Part shown: one piece after another, positions 1 to 6,335 of the stretch
How the letters are laid out: the number at the start of each line of letters is the position of its first letter
How positions within the stretch are numbered: position 1 is the first letter of the stretch
NCBI GenBank assembly: GCA_007134725.1
Contig: SLKF01000240.1
Location: 1-11,844 of the forward strand
Reading direction: 5' to 3'
DNA from: Clostridiales bacterium
GTDB lineage: Bacteria; Bacillota; Clostridia; Peptostreptococcales; T1SED10-28
Length of the DNA stretch: 11,844 nucleotides
Program-made: the position numbers and the translations under genes
Notes under the pieces: generated by a model
Told to the model about the DNA's origin: nothing
Database searches by the model: none
The model's input: the letters and a program-made list of their open reading frames with translations, nothing else

Positions 1-42
1 GAAGGGTTTAAAAGAATGTTAAGCCATAGGGGGAGGGGTTCT

Positions 43-147
43 ATGAAGGATACGGAAAAAATAAAGAAACGATATGACCGCATTTCAAAAATTTATGATA
101 TTCTCGAGAGTCCCATGGAACAGCCTGAGGAGGCAAAAAGTTCTTAA
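43..147 (+). pseudogene. Truncated, frameshifted N-terminus of a class I SAM methyltransferase
   Basis: A GGGAGGGG ribosome binding site at 31-38 precedes an ATG at 43, which opens a 34-codon frame ending at TAA 145-147. Residues 1-27 (IKKRYDRISKIYDILESPME and flanks) match the usual N-terminus of UbiE-like or phospholipid N-methyltransferase-like class I methyltransferases, where a KxRYDxxAxxYDxxExxME segment precedes the SAM-binding glycine motif. Near 123 the likely frame shifts: the +1 frame continues LRRQKVLKEC before a stop, as expected of the next helix in such proteins. The glycine-rich motif and everything beyond are missing, and an unrelated membrane-protein gene follows at 197. The family assignment comes from a short stretch and is a recognition call, not an alignment. 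It could also be a translated short peptide, but the abrupt loss of homology favours a relic. Confidence 0.6.
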
Positions 148-196
148 GGAATGTTGAAACTGAGTAATGAAGAAATAGGAGAAATGAGGAATAATT

Positions 197-1000
197 ATGG
201 GATACTTTACGCTGGCAAGAAAAGTGGATCCGAGATATAAAACAAACCTTTTGATACTGATCATGACCATCATCCTTTTACTCGTACGAGGCTTAATAAC
301 CAATGACTGGGGAGGATCTGTGAGTTTTTCCATAGGCTTTTTTCTCTCTTGGGCCCTGGCCCGGGAAATTGATCCTTTACATGAAAAATCCGCCTTTGTT
401 GTAGCGTTTATTTATCTTACCATGGGAATGTGGATGGTGGATATCAACTTAGGCTTAGTCTTTTGGATGGTGCTACTGCTTCGGGGAATCACAAAAATCA
501 CGGGGAAAACCCCTACGGCAATTGACTTATTAAGCCTTCTGGGATTGGGAATTTATCTGATTAATGGTCAGGAAAACGGGATTTATGGATTGATTTTTAC
601 CTTGGCCATGATTATTGCTTATAGAAGATTTGCAAAGGAAGGTATGTTTAAGGTTTTTATTGGACTGGGTATTCTAGTCAGTGTTTGGGGAATCAGCAGC
701 TACTCCGTCTCATTAAGGGAAGCGGCCTTGCGTATCGATTCACTTCCCCTTATTTTACTAGTCCTTGGACTCGGAATTTTTTATGGGAGGATGCTTCAAA
801 AAGATCAAGGAATTCGGGATGATTTAGGAAACCTCATGGAAAGTAACTACGTTTTACTGAGTTATCTATTTTATCTGGGGACCTATGTTGTGTTAATCCT
901 TGCTACGGACCTTGAAGAAGGAAGCTTGGGGTTGTTATTTGCAGTAATTCTCGGGGTTTCCGTGTACCGGGTATGGTTGATGATTTCAAAAAAGGAGTAG
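197..1000 (+). CDS. Polytopic integral membrane protein, function unknown
   Basis: This is a 267-residue, very hydrophobic protein with about nine or ten predicted membrane segments, for example near residues 17-35, 42-56, 66-80, 84-97, 109-121, 128-143, 152-166, 181-195, 219-237 and 243-261. Short charged loops and a KKE tail follow. I see no catalytic or transporter signature and cannot name a family. The ATG at 197 has a GAGGA ribosome binding site at 186-190, six bases away. It sits just after the methyltransferase relic and 143 bp before the DUF427 gene. A decayed second copy of its last 20 or so codons lies at about 1671-1736, so the gene was once duplicated here. It may be a membrane-embedded stress or transport accessory protein, but nothing in the sequence decides this. 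Confidence 0.85.
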   Translation: MGYFTLARKVDPRYKTNLLILIMTIILLLVRGLITNDWGGSVSFSIGFFLSWALAREIDPLHEKSAFVVAFIYLTMGMWMVDINLGLVFWMVLLLRGITKITGKTPTAIDLLSLLGLGIYLINGQENGIYGLIFTLAMIIAYRRFAKEGMFKVFIGLGILVSVWGISSYSVSLREAALRIDSLPLILLVLGLGIFYGRMLQKDQGIRDDLGNLMESNYVLLSYLFYLGTYVVLILATDLEEGSLGLLFAVILGVSVYRVWLMISKKE

Positions 1001-1143
1001 GAAATTCCTGGTGAAGAGGGATATTTGGGGACTTATTTTGCTTATAAACCACTAATGCCGGGTATGAAATGAAAACAGGATGCTAGAAAACAGAAGAAAT
1101 CATATACGAAAAACATATAAATGACAAGGAAAGGAGGATAAGA

Positions 1144-1422
1144 ATGAAAGCGATTTATCAAGATACGATACTTGCGAAAAGCGATCACACCGAAGTGGTG
1201 GAGAACAATCACTATTTTCCCAGGAAAGATGTAAACCTTGAGTATTTTACGAAAAGCGACAAAGAATACACCTGTCCCTGGAAAGGGGAGGCCACCTATT
1301 ATCACATTGAAGTGAACGGAAAGCGGCTGGAAAACGGTGCCTGGTCCTATGAAGACCCGAAGGAAAAGGCAAAAAACATTGCCGGTTATATGTGCTTTGA
1401 GCCGAAACTGGTGAAAGAGTAG
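1144..1422 (+). CDS. DUF427 domain-containing protein
   Basis: This 92-residue protein is a single complete DUF427 domain. Seen directly are the family's characteristic stretches: an N-terminal MKAIYQDTILAKSD, then NNHYFPRKDVN (residues 21-31), CPWKGEATYYH (44-54), a GAWSYEDPKEKAKNI block and a closing GYMCFEP. DUF427 proteins are small, predicted cytosolic, mostly beta proteins of unknown biochemical role found widely in bacteria; the conserved CPWKG and HYFP residues probably line a pocket. An AAAGGAGGA ribosome binding site lies just upstream of the ATG at 1144. A terminator at 1483-1513 closes the unit. The length matches the family norm, with no sign of truncation. Confidence 0.9.
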   Translation: MKAIYQDTILAKSDHTEVVENNHYFPRKDVNLEYFTKSDKEYTCPWKGEATYYHIEVNGKRLENGAWSYEDPKEKAKNIAGYMCFEPKLVKE

Positions 1423-1482
1423 CCTAGAGTTTTTTGGGTTTCATAAAAAAGGGCTGAACCAAAGGATGAAAAGATGACAATA

Positions 1483-1513
1483 AGCTTCGGGAGAATTTCC
1501 GGAGCTCTTTTTT
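1483..1513 (+). terminator. Rho-independent terminator after the DUF427 gene
   Basis: An 8-bp stem (AGCTTCGG at 1483-1490 with CCGGAGCT at 1499-1506, one U-G wobble) has an 8-nt loop and is followed by C and six T at 1508-1513. It lies about 60 bp after the DUF427 stop and separates that unit from the tspO-like gene. Confidence 0.8.
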
Positions 1514-1626
1514 ATTCTTTGAAAAATTCTCGGAAAAATTGTTCCCATGAGGTCTCAAGTTTATACTTCCCGTGTTTGTTTAAATTTTCTTTTATTAAAA
1601 AGGGATTTAGCCGGTGGATATCGAAT

Positions 1627-1632
1627 TATAAT
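1627..1632 (+). promoter_or_regulatory. Possible -10 hexamer upstream of the tspO-like gene
   Basis: A perfect TATAAT lies at 1627-1632, after the terminator and before the tspO-like gene. No convincing -35 hexamer stands 16-18 bp upstream (GATTTA is the 17-bp candidate), so this is a weak prediction. Transcription from it would run through the membrane-gene relic before reaching the start at 1797. Confidence 0.3.
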
Positions 1633-1670
1633 TAGTGAGAGATCGAAAACAGATTTGAACATGGAACCTT

Positions 1671-1736
1671 AGGGTTGATTTTGCAGTACTCCTCGAAGAT
1701 ACTTTGTACAGACTATGGTTGAAGATTTCAAAGAAT
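1671..1736 (+). pseudogene. Relic of the 3' end of a paralogue of the 197-1000 membrane gene
   Basis: Read in frame from 1671, this stretch encodes FAVLLEDTLYRLWLKISKNN (codons 1680-1739), which aligns without gaps to FAVILGVSVYRVWLMISKKE at the C-terminus of the 197-1000 protein. Eleven of 20 residues are identical and most others are conservative. At DNA level about 44 of 60 bases agree. Weaker similarity may extend upstream to about 1651 with a small indel. There is no stop at the position corresponding to the parent's TAG, and the rest of the gene is absent. The natural reading is a tandem duplicate of which only the last few dozen codons survive. It sits directly in front of the tspO-like gene and in the same frame, which can mislead start-site calling. 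Confidence 0.7.
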
Positions 1737-1796
1737 AATCAGCCGGTTTTTCTTCGCGGTATTTGGTCAAAAAAAGAAAGGAGAGGAGTAAATATT

Positions 1797-2192
1797 ATGG
1801 ACAGTGGTAGCTGGTACGCTGCGTTGAAAAAACCCAACTGGGCTCCGCCATCCGGTGTTTTTGGGCCGGTGTGGTCTTTGCTGTACATTCTCATTGCCGC
1901 ATCTTTCGGGTATGTGTTTATACAATTTGTTCAAGGGAACCTATCTTGGCCGATAGCACTACCCTTTATACTGAACCTGATCTTCAACTTTGCCTTTACC
2001 CCGTTGCAATTTGGGCTGAAAAACAATCTTTTGGCCGCCGTGGATATATTATTGGTCCTAATCACCCTGATTTGGGCGCTGATAGTCATCGGGCCTCAAA
2101 TCCTATGGGTAGCCTATGTGAATATTCCTTATCTTTTGTGGGTAAGTTTCGCTACGGCACTGCAGCTGGAGATCACCCGGCTTAATCGATAG
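1797..2192 (+). CDS. Short TspO/MBR-family membrane protein
   Basis: This 131-residue protein has the TspO hallmark WYAALKKPNWAPP near its N-terminus (residues 6-18), then VFGPVWSLLYI, an FNFAFTPLQFG segment and the closing PYLLWVSFATALQLEITRLN, which is the family's typical final helix. TspO proteins bind porphyrins and related tetrapyrroles and are linked to stress signalling or tetrapyrrole handling in membranes. Usual bacterial members are about 150-160 residues with five helices, the first lying before the WY motif. Here that first helix is absent and four helices remain. I recall short variants of this kind elsewhere, so this need not be a defect. The ATG at 1797 is chosen for its GGAGAGGAG site at 1780-1788. 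An in-frame TTG at 1704 would add 31 residues, but those derive from the upstream membrane-gene relic. Confidence 0.85.
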   Translation: MDSGSWYAALKKPNWAPPSGVFGPVWSLLYILIAASFGYVFIQFVQGNLSWPIALPFILNLIFNFAFTPLQFGLKNNLLAAVDILLVLITLIWALIVIGPQILWVAYVNIPYLLWVSFATALQLEITRLNR

Positions 2193-2250
2193 CAAAGAAA
2201 AGAAGCACTGGCTTAAAAACCTAAAAAATTCAGCACAGAGGAGTGGAACA

Positions 2251-2853
2251 ATGGGATTATTCGGAAGAAGTCGTAAAGAAGCATGGCAGGAAGTGGCAGA
2301 GGAAATGGGTTTTCAATTGGTGGAAGGAGGATTTTTCAAGACCGATAAGATTATCGGAAAGCTTTATGATTGGACGATTACCTTGGATACCTATACCGTA
2401 TCCACAGGGAAGACCTCAACCACCTACACCCGAATCAGAGCTCCCTACAAATATAAGGATGACTTTCAATTTAAGATCTATCGGAAAGGATTTTTCAGCA
2501 ATATCGGGAAAATCCTGGGAACCCAGGACGTGGAAGTGGGAATCTCCTCTCTTGACGAGAATTTCATTATTCAGGGAAATGACGAGGATAAAATGAAAAA
2601 TCTCTTTACCCATGGAAGTATCCGAAAGATTATTGAAGATCAGGAAAGGATCCGCCTGGAGGTCAAGGAGGACGACGGTTTTATGGGAACGAAATTTCCC
2701 CAAGGAGTTAAGCAGCTGTACTTTCAGGACCATGGGGTCATTAAGGATGAAAAACGCTTGGTTGCCCTCTTCTTTTTATTTGGAGAAGTACTGAAAAAAC
2801 TTAATGAAATGGATTCCATCGAGAACATCGATCCTCAAGTGGTGTATAAATAA
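2251..2853 (+). CDS. Conserved hypothetical protein, 200 residues
   Basis: This soluble-looking protein has no signal peptide or membrane segment. It opens with a short basic stretch and a helix (KEAWQEVAEEMG), followed by an alternating beta-rich region with TYTRIRAPYKYKDDFQFKIY (residues about 59-78), then LGTQDVEVG and LDENFIIQGNDEDKMKNLF. The pattern of a TRxxAP segment, an lG-x-QDve step and a D-x-x-F-x-i-x-gn block resembles a family of hypothetical proteins I have seen in Firmicutes and other bacteria, but I cannot attach a function or accession. An AGAGGAG site lies about seven bases before the ATG. It starts 58 bp after the tspO-like gene with no terminator between, so the two may be cotranscribed. 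A run of seven T follows its stop, but without a convincing stem. Confidence 0.8.
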   Translation: MGLFGRSRKEAWQEVAEEMGFQLVEGGFFKTDKIIGKLYDWTITLDTYTVSTGKTSTTYTRIRAPYKYKDDFQFKIYRKGFFSNIGKILGTQDVEVGISSLDENFIIQGNDEDKMKNLFTHGSIRKIIEDQERIRLEVKEDDGFMGTKFPQGVKQLYFQDHGVIKDEKRLVALFFLFGEVLKKLNEMDSIENIDPQVVYK

Positions 2854-2873
2854 CTTGGGAGCCTATGTTGCGG

Positions 2874-3026
2874 AGTTTTTTTCTCTTTCCCTCCGCCTTA
2901 AGACCGATGTTTAATCTTTCTAAAGGCGGAGGCGAATACCTCCCCGTGATGGTTATTTACGTTTGTGATCCGTATTATAATTTGGTGTTAGAAAGTTTCA
3001 TACATAACAGACATTTAAAATGGAGG
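2874..3026 (+). repeat. Duplicated promoter/leader element, copy 1
   Basis: This stretch, upstream of the kinase gene, matches 9726-9877 upstream of the methyltransferase gene. From 2889 to 3026 the two align without a gap at a fixed offset of 6851, with about 102 of 138 bases identical by hand count. The first 71 bases (2889-2959) agree at 59 positions and the remainder at 43 of 67. The copy contains a perfect 10-bp inverted repeat (CCTCCGCCTT at 2890-2899, AAGGCGGAGG at 2923-2932), a candidate promoter and the kinase ribosome binding site. Homology stops at the start of the coding sequence. Confidence 0.8.
2953..2981 (+). promoter_or_regulatory. Candidate promoter of the kinase/AraC pair
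   Basis: A perfect TATAAT at 2976-2981 stands 17 bp downstream of TTATTT at 2953-2958, a poor -35 match. The duplicate at 9804-9832 keeps both hexamers and the same 17-bp spacing although the spacer sequence differs, which supports function. A weak -35 below a conserved upstream block would suit a promoter needing an activator. Confidence 0.55.
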
Positions 3027-3034
3027 AATGATAC

Positions 3035-4081
3035 TTGACAGAAATTACACAGAAAACGCTAAAAGCCGTTCTAACGAAAATGCTTGGGGAAAGAATCACG
3101 ACATCAGATTATCAAATGAAACAGCTACAGGGCGGTACCGTAGGAGAGGTATGGCTTATAACCGGTACAGCTCAAACCTCGGATGAGCGGGAACTACCCT
3201 ACAACGTCGTTTTGAAAAGACAGAGTAAATGGGAAAGATACGGGGATCTGGGTTCTTGGAGAAGAGAGTATGATCTATACGTCTCTGAGCTTGGGGATTA
3301 TTTTTCCGAGTCCTGTCGCTGGCCAAAGTGCTATCATGCGGAAATGAACGAAGAGGAAACGGAAGCAGAAATCTGGATGGAGTATATAGATGGAATTACC
3401 GGTTTGGAGTTATCGGAGGACATGTATGAGCGTGCATCTTATGAGTTGGGAAAATTTCAAGGAAAACTCTATGCTGAAAAACCCACCGTCCTGGATCAGA
3501 TGAGCAACCTTAGCAATGTGGAATTTATACAAAATTACTATCAACGATATAAATCCTGGCATGTGGTGTACGATTATATACGCTCGGATAACTGTGAAAT
3601 ACCGAAACACTTACGGGAAATGCTAATTAACATGGACGATAAGGCAGATCGCATATTCGAAGAGATGAAGGAGCTGCCGGTGGTACTTTGTCATCGGGAT
3701 TTTTGGGTGGCAAATATCTTCTCGGTGGATGAAAATATACGACTGATCGACTGGGATACCACAGGATGGGGATATATGGGTGAAGATCTGGCAAGTTTGA
3801 TTGCGGACGAATCAGATGTACATTCGATGGTTTCTCTCTACCAACGATGCGTACCGGCTTATGCTAAGGGCTTTTCAGAACAGGTGGAGATATCTCACAT
3901 AAAAGATCTCTACGTCTGGGAACGAATCATTTTGATGTTCGGATATCGAATTGTGGAGTGGTATCTTGATGGGGAATCCGATGATGAAAAAAAATATCAA
4001 ATTGAAACCCTTCAAAAGATCTACGAAATGGAGCAGGGCTGCGAAAAACCTAGCAATTCAGGTCAAGAATTACCATGTTAA
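3035..4081 (+). CDS. Aminoglycoside phosphotransferase/choline-kinase-fold (APH family) protein
   Basis: This 348-residue protein has the APH kinase catalytic signature. CHRDFWVAN gives the Brenner motif with H220, D222 and N227, and LIDWDTTGWG supplies the metal-binding aspartate D239 with D241. Upstream is a G-rich loop-like GGTVGEVWLI (about 33-42) and VVLKRQ (about 58-63), whose lysine may contact ATP. Such kinases phosphorylate small hydroxylated molecules: aminoglycosides, macrolides, choline, homoserine, methylthioribose. The substrate cannot be read here. The start is TTG at 3035, eight bases after GGAGG (3022-3026). The nearby ATG at 3028 is out of frame. The AraC-family gene follows 31 bp later, consistent with a regulator plus detoxifying kinase operon. 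The C-terminal CEKPSNSGQELPC tail is unusual for the family. Confidence 0.85.
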   Translation: MTEITQKTLKAVLTKMLGERITTSDYQMKQLQGGTVGEVWLITGTAQTSDERELPYNVVLKRQSKWERYGDLGSWRREYDLYVSELGDYFSESCRWPKCYHAEMNEEETEAEIWMEYIDGITGLELSEDMYERASYELGKFQGKLYAEKPTVLDQMSNLSNVEFIQNYYQRYKSWHVVYDYIRSDNCEIPKHLREMLINMDDKADRIFEEMKELPVVLCHRDFWVANIFSVDENIRLIDWDTTGWGYMGEDLASLIADESDVHSMVSLYQRCVPAYAKGFSEQVEISHIKDLYVWERIILMFGYRIVEWYLDGESDDEKKYQIETLQKIYEMEQGCEKPSNSGQELPC

Positions 4082-4112
4082 ATGCAGTACTCTTTTTATA
4101 GGAGGTGAAAAC

Positions 4113-5018
4113 ATGGAAAGATGGGAAAAAATTAATGCAGTTCAACGCATGCAAGATTATATAGCGGAACATGTTAGGGAACCAATTACTTTACATCAGC
4201 TAGCCCGGGAAGCTGGTTACTCTCCCTGGCATTCGGGGAGAATTTTTAGAGAACTAACTGGAAAAACGCTCTTTGAATATATTAGAAAATATCGTCTTTC
4301 TCAAGCGGCGGTTAAACTCAGGGATGAGGACCAGAAAATAATTGATGTAGCATTTGATTTTGTTTTTGATTCACATGAGGGGTTTACCAGGGCATTTTCG
4401 AAACAATTTGGCATGACTCCTAATTTTTATTCCCAAAAAACACCACCAATACAACTATTTTTACCCCATCGTATCCGTGAATATTACCTTACTTTACAAA
4501 AAGGAGAGAATAAGATGAGTAAAAAGACTAATGATACTGTCTTTGTTCAGGTTGTTGATCGACCAACTAGAAAATTAATAGTAAAATGGGGAAAGGAAGC
4601 TACGAATTATTTTGAGTATTGTGATGAAGTAGGTTGTGATGTCTGGGGAGTTTTAACCAGTATAAAAGAAGCGATATATGAGCCAATTGGTATGTGGATG
4701 CCTGAGAACCTTCGTAAAAAAGGTGCTTCTAAATATGTCCAGGGAGTGGAGGTTCCTGATAATTATTTTGGTGAAATACCAGATGGATTTGACATGATTG
4801 ATCTCCCATCCTGTAAGATGATGATTTTTCAAGGTGCGCCTTATGAAGAAGAAAAATTTGAGGAAGCAATTGGCTCCTTATGGGAAGTAATGAAAAAATA
4901 CAATCCTGAATTGTATGGTTTTAAATGGGTTGATGAAGATGCACCGAGAATTCAATTGGAGCCTAAGGGGTATAGAGGCTATATCGAAGGGCGACCAGTC
5001 AGAGAAATCAGCAAGTAA
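4113..5018 (+). CDS. AraC-family regulator with GyrI-like effector-binding domain
   Basis: This 301-residue protein has two parts. Residues 1-107 form the AraC DNA-binding domain with two helix-turn-helix units: ITLHQLAREAGYSPWHSGRIF (25-45) and IIDVAFDFVFDSHEGFTRAF (76-95), closed by the typical FGMTPNFY. Residues about 140-301 form a GyrI-like (AraC_E_bind) small-molecule domain, with VQVVDRPTRKLIVKWG near its start and a YRGYIEGRPV ending. Family members, including Rob-like and MarA-like regulators, activate efflux or detoxification genes in response to ligands. The ATG at 4113 follows AGGAGGTG (4100-4107) at ideal spacing. An open frame from 3951 would extend it into the kinase gene and is rejected. 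Codon use looks more AT-rich than the pullulanase. A strong internal start lies at 4515. Confidence 0.93.
   Translation: MERWEKINAVQRMQDYIAEHVREPITLHQLAREAGYSPWHSGRIFRELTGKTLFEYIRKYRLSQAAVKLRDEDQKIIDVAFDFVFDSHEGFTRAFSKQFGMTPNFYSQKTPPIQLFLPHRIREYYLTLQKGENKMSKKTNDTVFVQVVDRPTRKLIVKWGKEATNYFEYCDEVGCDVWGVLTSIKEAIYEPIGMWMPENLRKKGASKYVQGVEVPDNYFGEIPDGFDMIDLPSCKMMIFQGAPYEEEKFEEAIGSLWEVMKKYNPELYGFKWVDEDAPRIQLEPKGYRGYIEGRPVREISK
4501..4517 (+). promoter_or_regulatory. Internal ribosome binding site and in-frame ATG in the AraC-family gene
   Basis: AAGGAGAG at 4501-4508 stands about eight bases before ATG 4515-4517, which is codon 135 of the AraC-family frame. Translation from it would give a 167-residue protein consisting only of the GyrI-like domain. 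The site falls in the linker between the DNA-binding and effector domains. Use of this start is inferred from the sequence only. Confidence 0.5.
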
Positions 5019-5168
5019 ATGCTGCTCAAAAAAAATACAATGAAGATAAAAATCCAAGATTAACTTGGAAGCAGGAGAGTATCTAAAAAAATCAATACTG
5101 ACAGAAGATATTCATAGTAATAGTGGATTTGCTTATGAAGTATATTTAAGTATCTGGAGGCAAAAGAC
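5019..5168 (+). other. Intergenic stretch with possible coding debris
   Basis: The 150 bp between the AraC-family gene and the 388-residue gene hold no terminator or clear promoter. Two overlapping frames look protein-like: NPRLTWKQESI ending near 5092, and 40 codons from 5050 to a TGA at 5170-5172 (including LEAGEYLKKSILTED and FAYEVYLSIW). The latter overlaps the next ATG as ATGA. Neither frame has a credible start with a ribosome binding site. They may be remains of a frameshifted gene, or chance. Confidence 0.3.
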
Positions 5169-6335
5169 ATGAATACATCAAATTCTAAAGATCTATTTTT
5201 ATCTAATTGTGAGATGCTTACAAAAACACAGTTAGCGGAGCTGTTAGGAGATGTATCGTTAGAAAAAAAGAAAAAAGACGAACTTCTTTCAGAAGTTAAA
5301 AAGCTACTCCCTAGTGATTTTCAAATCCGAAAATTTTATAAAGACTATGCAAAAACACTAGCTATACACCCATATGATTTAGAGAAAATCCTTAGGATAT
5401 CAAAAACGGAAAGACAGCGGTGGACTGAAGAAGAACGACTAGTCGTGGTCTACCATGAGGTCCTGCATAAATGGGGAAAACAAGTTCAAGTGCCGATGTA
5501 TGATCGGTTTGCTATTAATCAGATTACTCCTGAAAAACTGAGAAAGTGGCGAGAAGAACACGAAGAACATAAGAAACAGACAAAAATGATCGGTGTGAAA
5601 AAAGCGAAAGTAACTAAAAACAAAAATGACCAAATGCGAGAAGATTTTAAAAAAGAGTGGAAAAAGAAACTAATTTCCTGGCATAAAGAAGATCCTCATC
5701 TAGCAGCTACATTGAATCTTGCCTTTTGGACCCTGTGGATATCCCGTTGGGCGAAGGAAAATCAAATAAAACAAATGAAGGCGATAAAGGAGGAAACTCT
5801 TGAAGGGTACAAAGCTCAAAAAGAGGTTTTGTATCAATATAAAAATAATGGCATAGAATTACTTAAACAATCTCCTTTTGCTAAAGTGACATTCTACCGT
5901 CCGGAAGAGAGAGCCGATAAAGAATTTGTCTATTTCTGTAACGATCACTATATTGTTTGGGTAGAAAAACGGGAACAAATCTATGATTTCTACAGTAAGT
6001 GGGATTTTCTTCGGGATCATAAAGAAGACATTATTATCTGCGGGGAGTGTCACTATGAGGCGGATAAAGATTTTTATTCCTTATATCATCTGGAAATTGC
6101 AGATAAGAGAGAACAGGACTATCACTTTTCCTTCCATACACCGTACCCTATCGGCAAATGTTTTTTTCCTTCCCCGGAAAAGCTTGAATTTGTAAAACAT
6201 CAAGAACAAGAAGGAATTTTTCGATTTGGAAGATCCCTCTTTGGGGAAGAAAAAATCATCCATACAGAAAAGAAAGTACTTAAAGAGTTTCATGACGCAG
6301 TCGAGAAGTATAAATTGTACTTACGCTTCGCTTGA
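5169..6335 (+). CDS. Uncharacterised 388-residue protein
   Basis: I do not recognise this protein. It is soluble and rich in charged and aromatic residues. Residues 17-95 look like a compact helical region (KTQLAELLGDVS, then LPSDFQIRKFYKDYAKTLAI) leading into WTEEERLVVVYHEVLHKWG. Residues about 124-174 are very rich in Lys, Arg and Glu, suggesting a long helix or nucleic-acid contact. A tryptophan-rich helix (FWTLWISRWAKENQ) follows. The C-terminal third holds CGECHYEAD (C291, C294, H295), YHFSFHTPYPIGKCFFP and EGIFRFGRSLFGEE, which look like a separate conserved domain; the Cys/His residues could bind metal. GGAGG at 5156-5160 is eight bases before the ATG. The coding sequence looks noticeably more AT-rich than the pullulanase, which may indicate separate ancestry. 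A terminator at 6475-6519 follows. Confidence 0.8.
   Translation: MNTSNSKDLFLSNCEMLTKTQLAELLGDVSLEKKKKDELLSEVKKLLPSDFQIRKFYKDYAKTLAIHPYDLEKILRISKTERQRWTEEERLVVVYHEVLHKWGKQVQVPMYDRFAINQITPEKLRKWREEHEEHKKQTKMIGVKKAKVTKNKNDQMREDFKKEWKKKLISWHKEDPHLAATLNLAFWTLWISRWAKENQIKQMKAIKEETLEGYKAQKEVLYQYKNNGIELLKQSPFAKVTFYRPEERADKEFVYFCNDHYIVWVEKREQIYDFYSKWDFLRDHKEDIIICGECHYEADKDFYSLYHLEIADKREQDYHFSFHTPYPIGKCFFPSPEKLEFVKHQEQEGIFRFGRSLFGEEKIIHTEKKVLKEFHDAVEKYKLYLRFA

Noticed and set aside
2854..2882. A terminator after the 200-residue hypothetical gene.
   Set aside because: There is a seven-T run at 2876-2882, but the only adjacent stem is about four or five weak pairs, so I did not annotate it.
2889..2960. 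The duplicated element as a known riboswitch.
   Set aside because: I compared it from memory with several common riboswitch classes and found no match. Most of the conserved block also lies upstream of the predicted transcription start, so a DNA site is more likely. A covariance-model search would be decisive.
2953..2981. A MerR-type promoter.
   Set aside because: MerR-controlled promoters have 19-20 bp spacers; both copies here have 17.
3951..4112. Extended N-terminus for the AraC-family protein.
   Set aside because: It overlaps the 3' end of the kinase gene in another frame, and the ATG at 4113 has an ideal ribosome binding site and begins a standard AraC domain.
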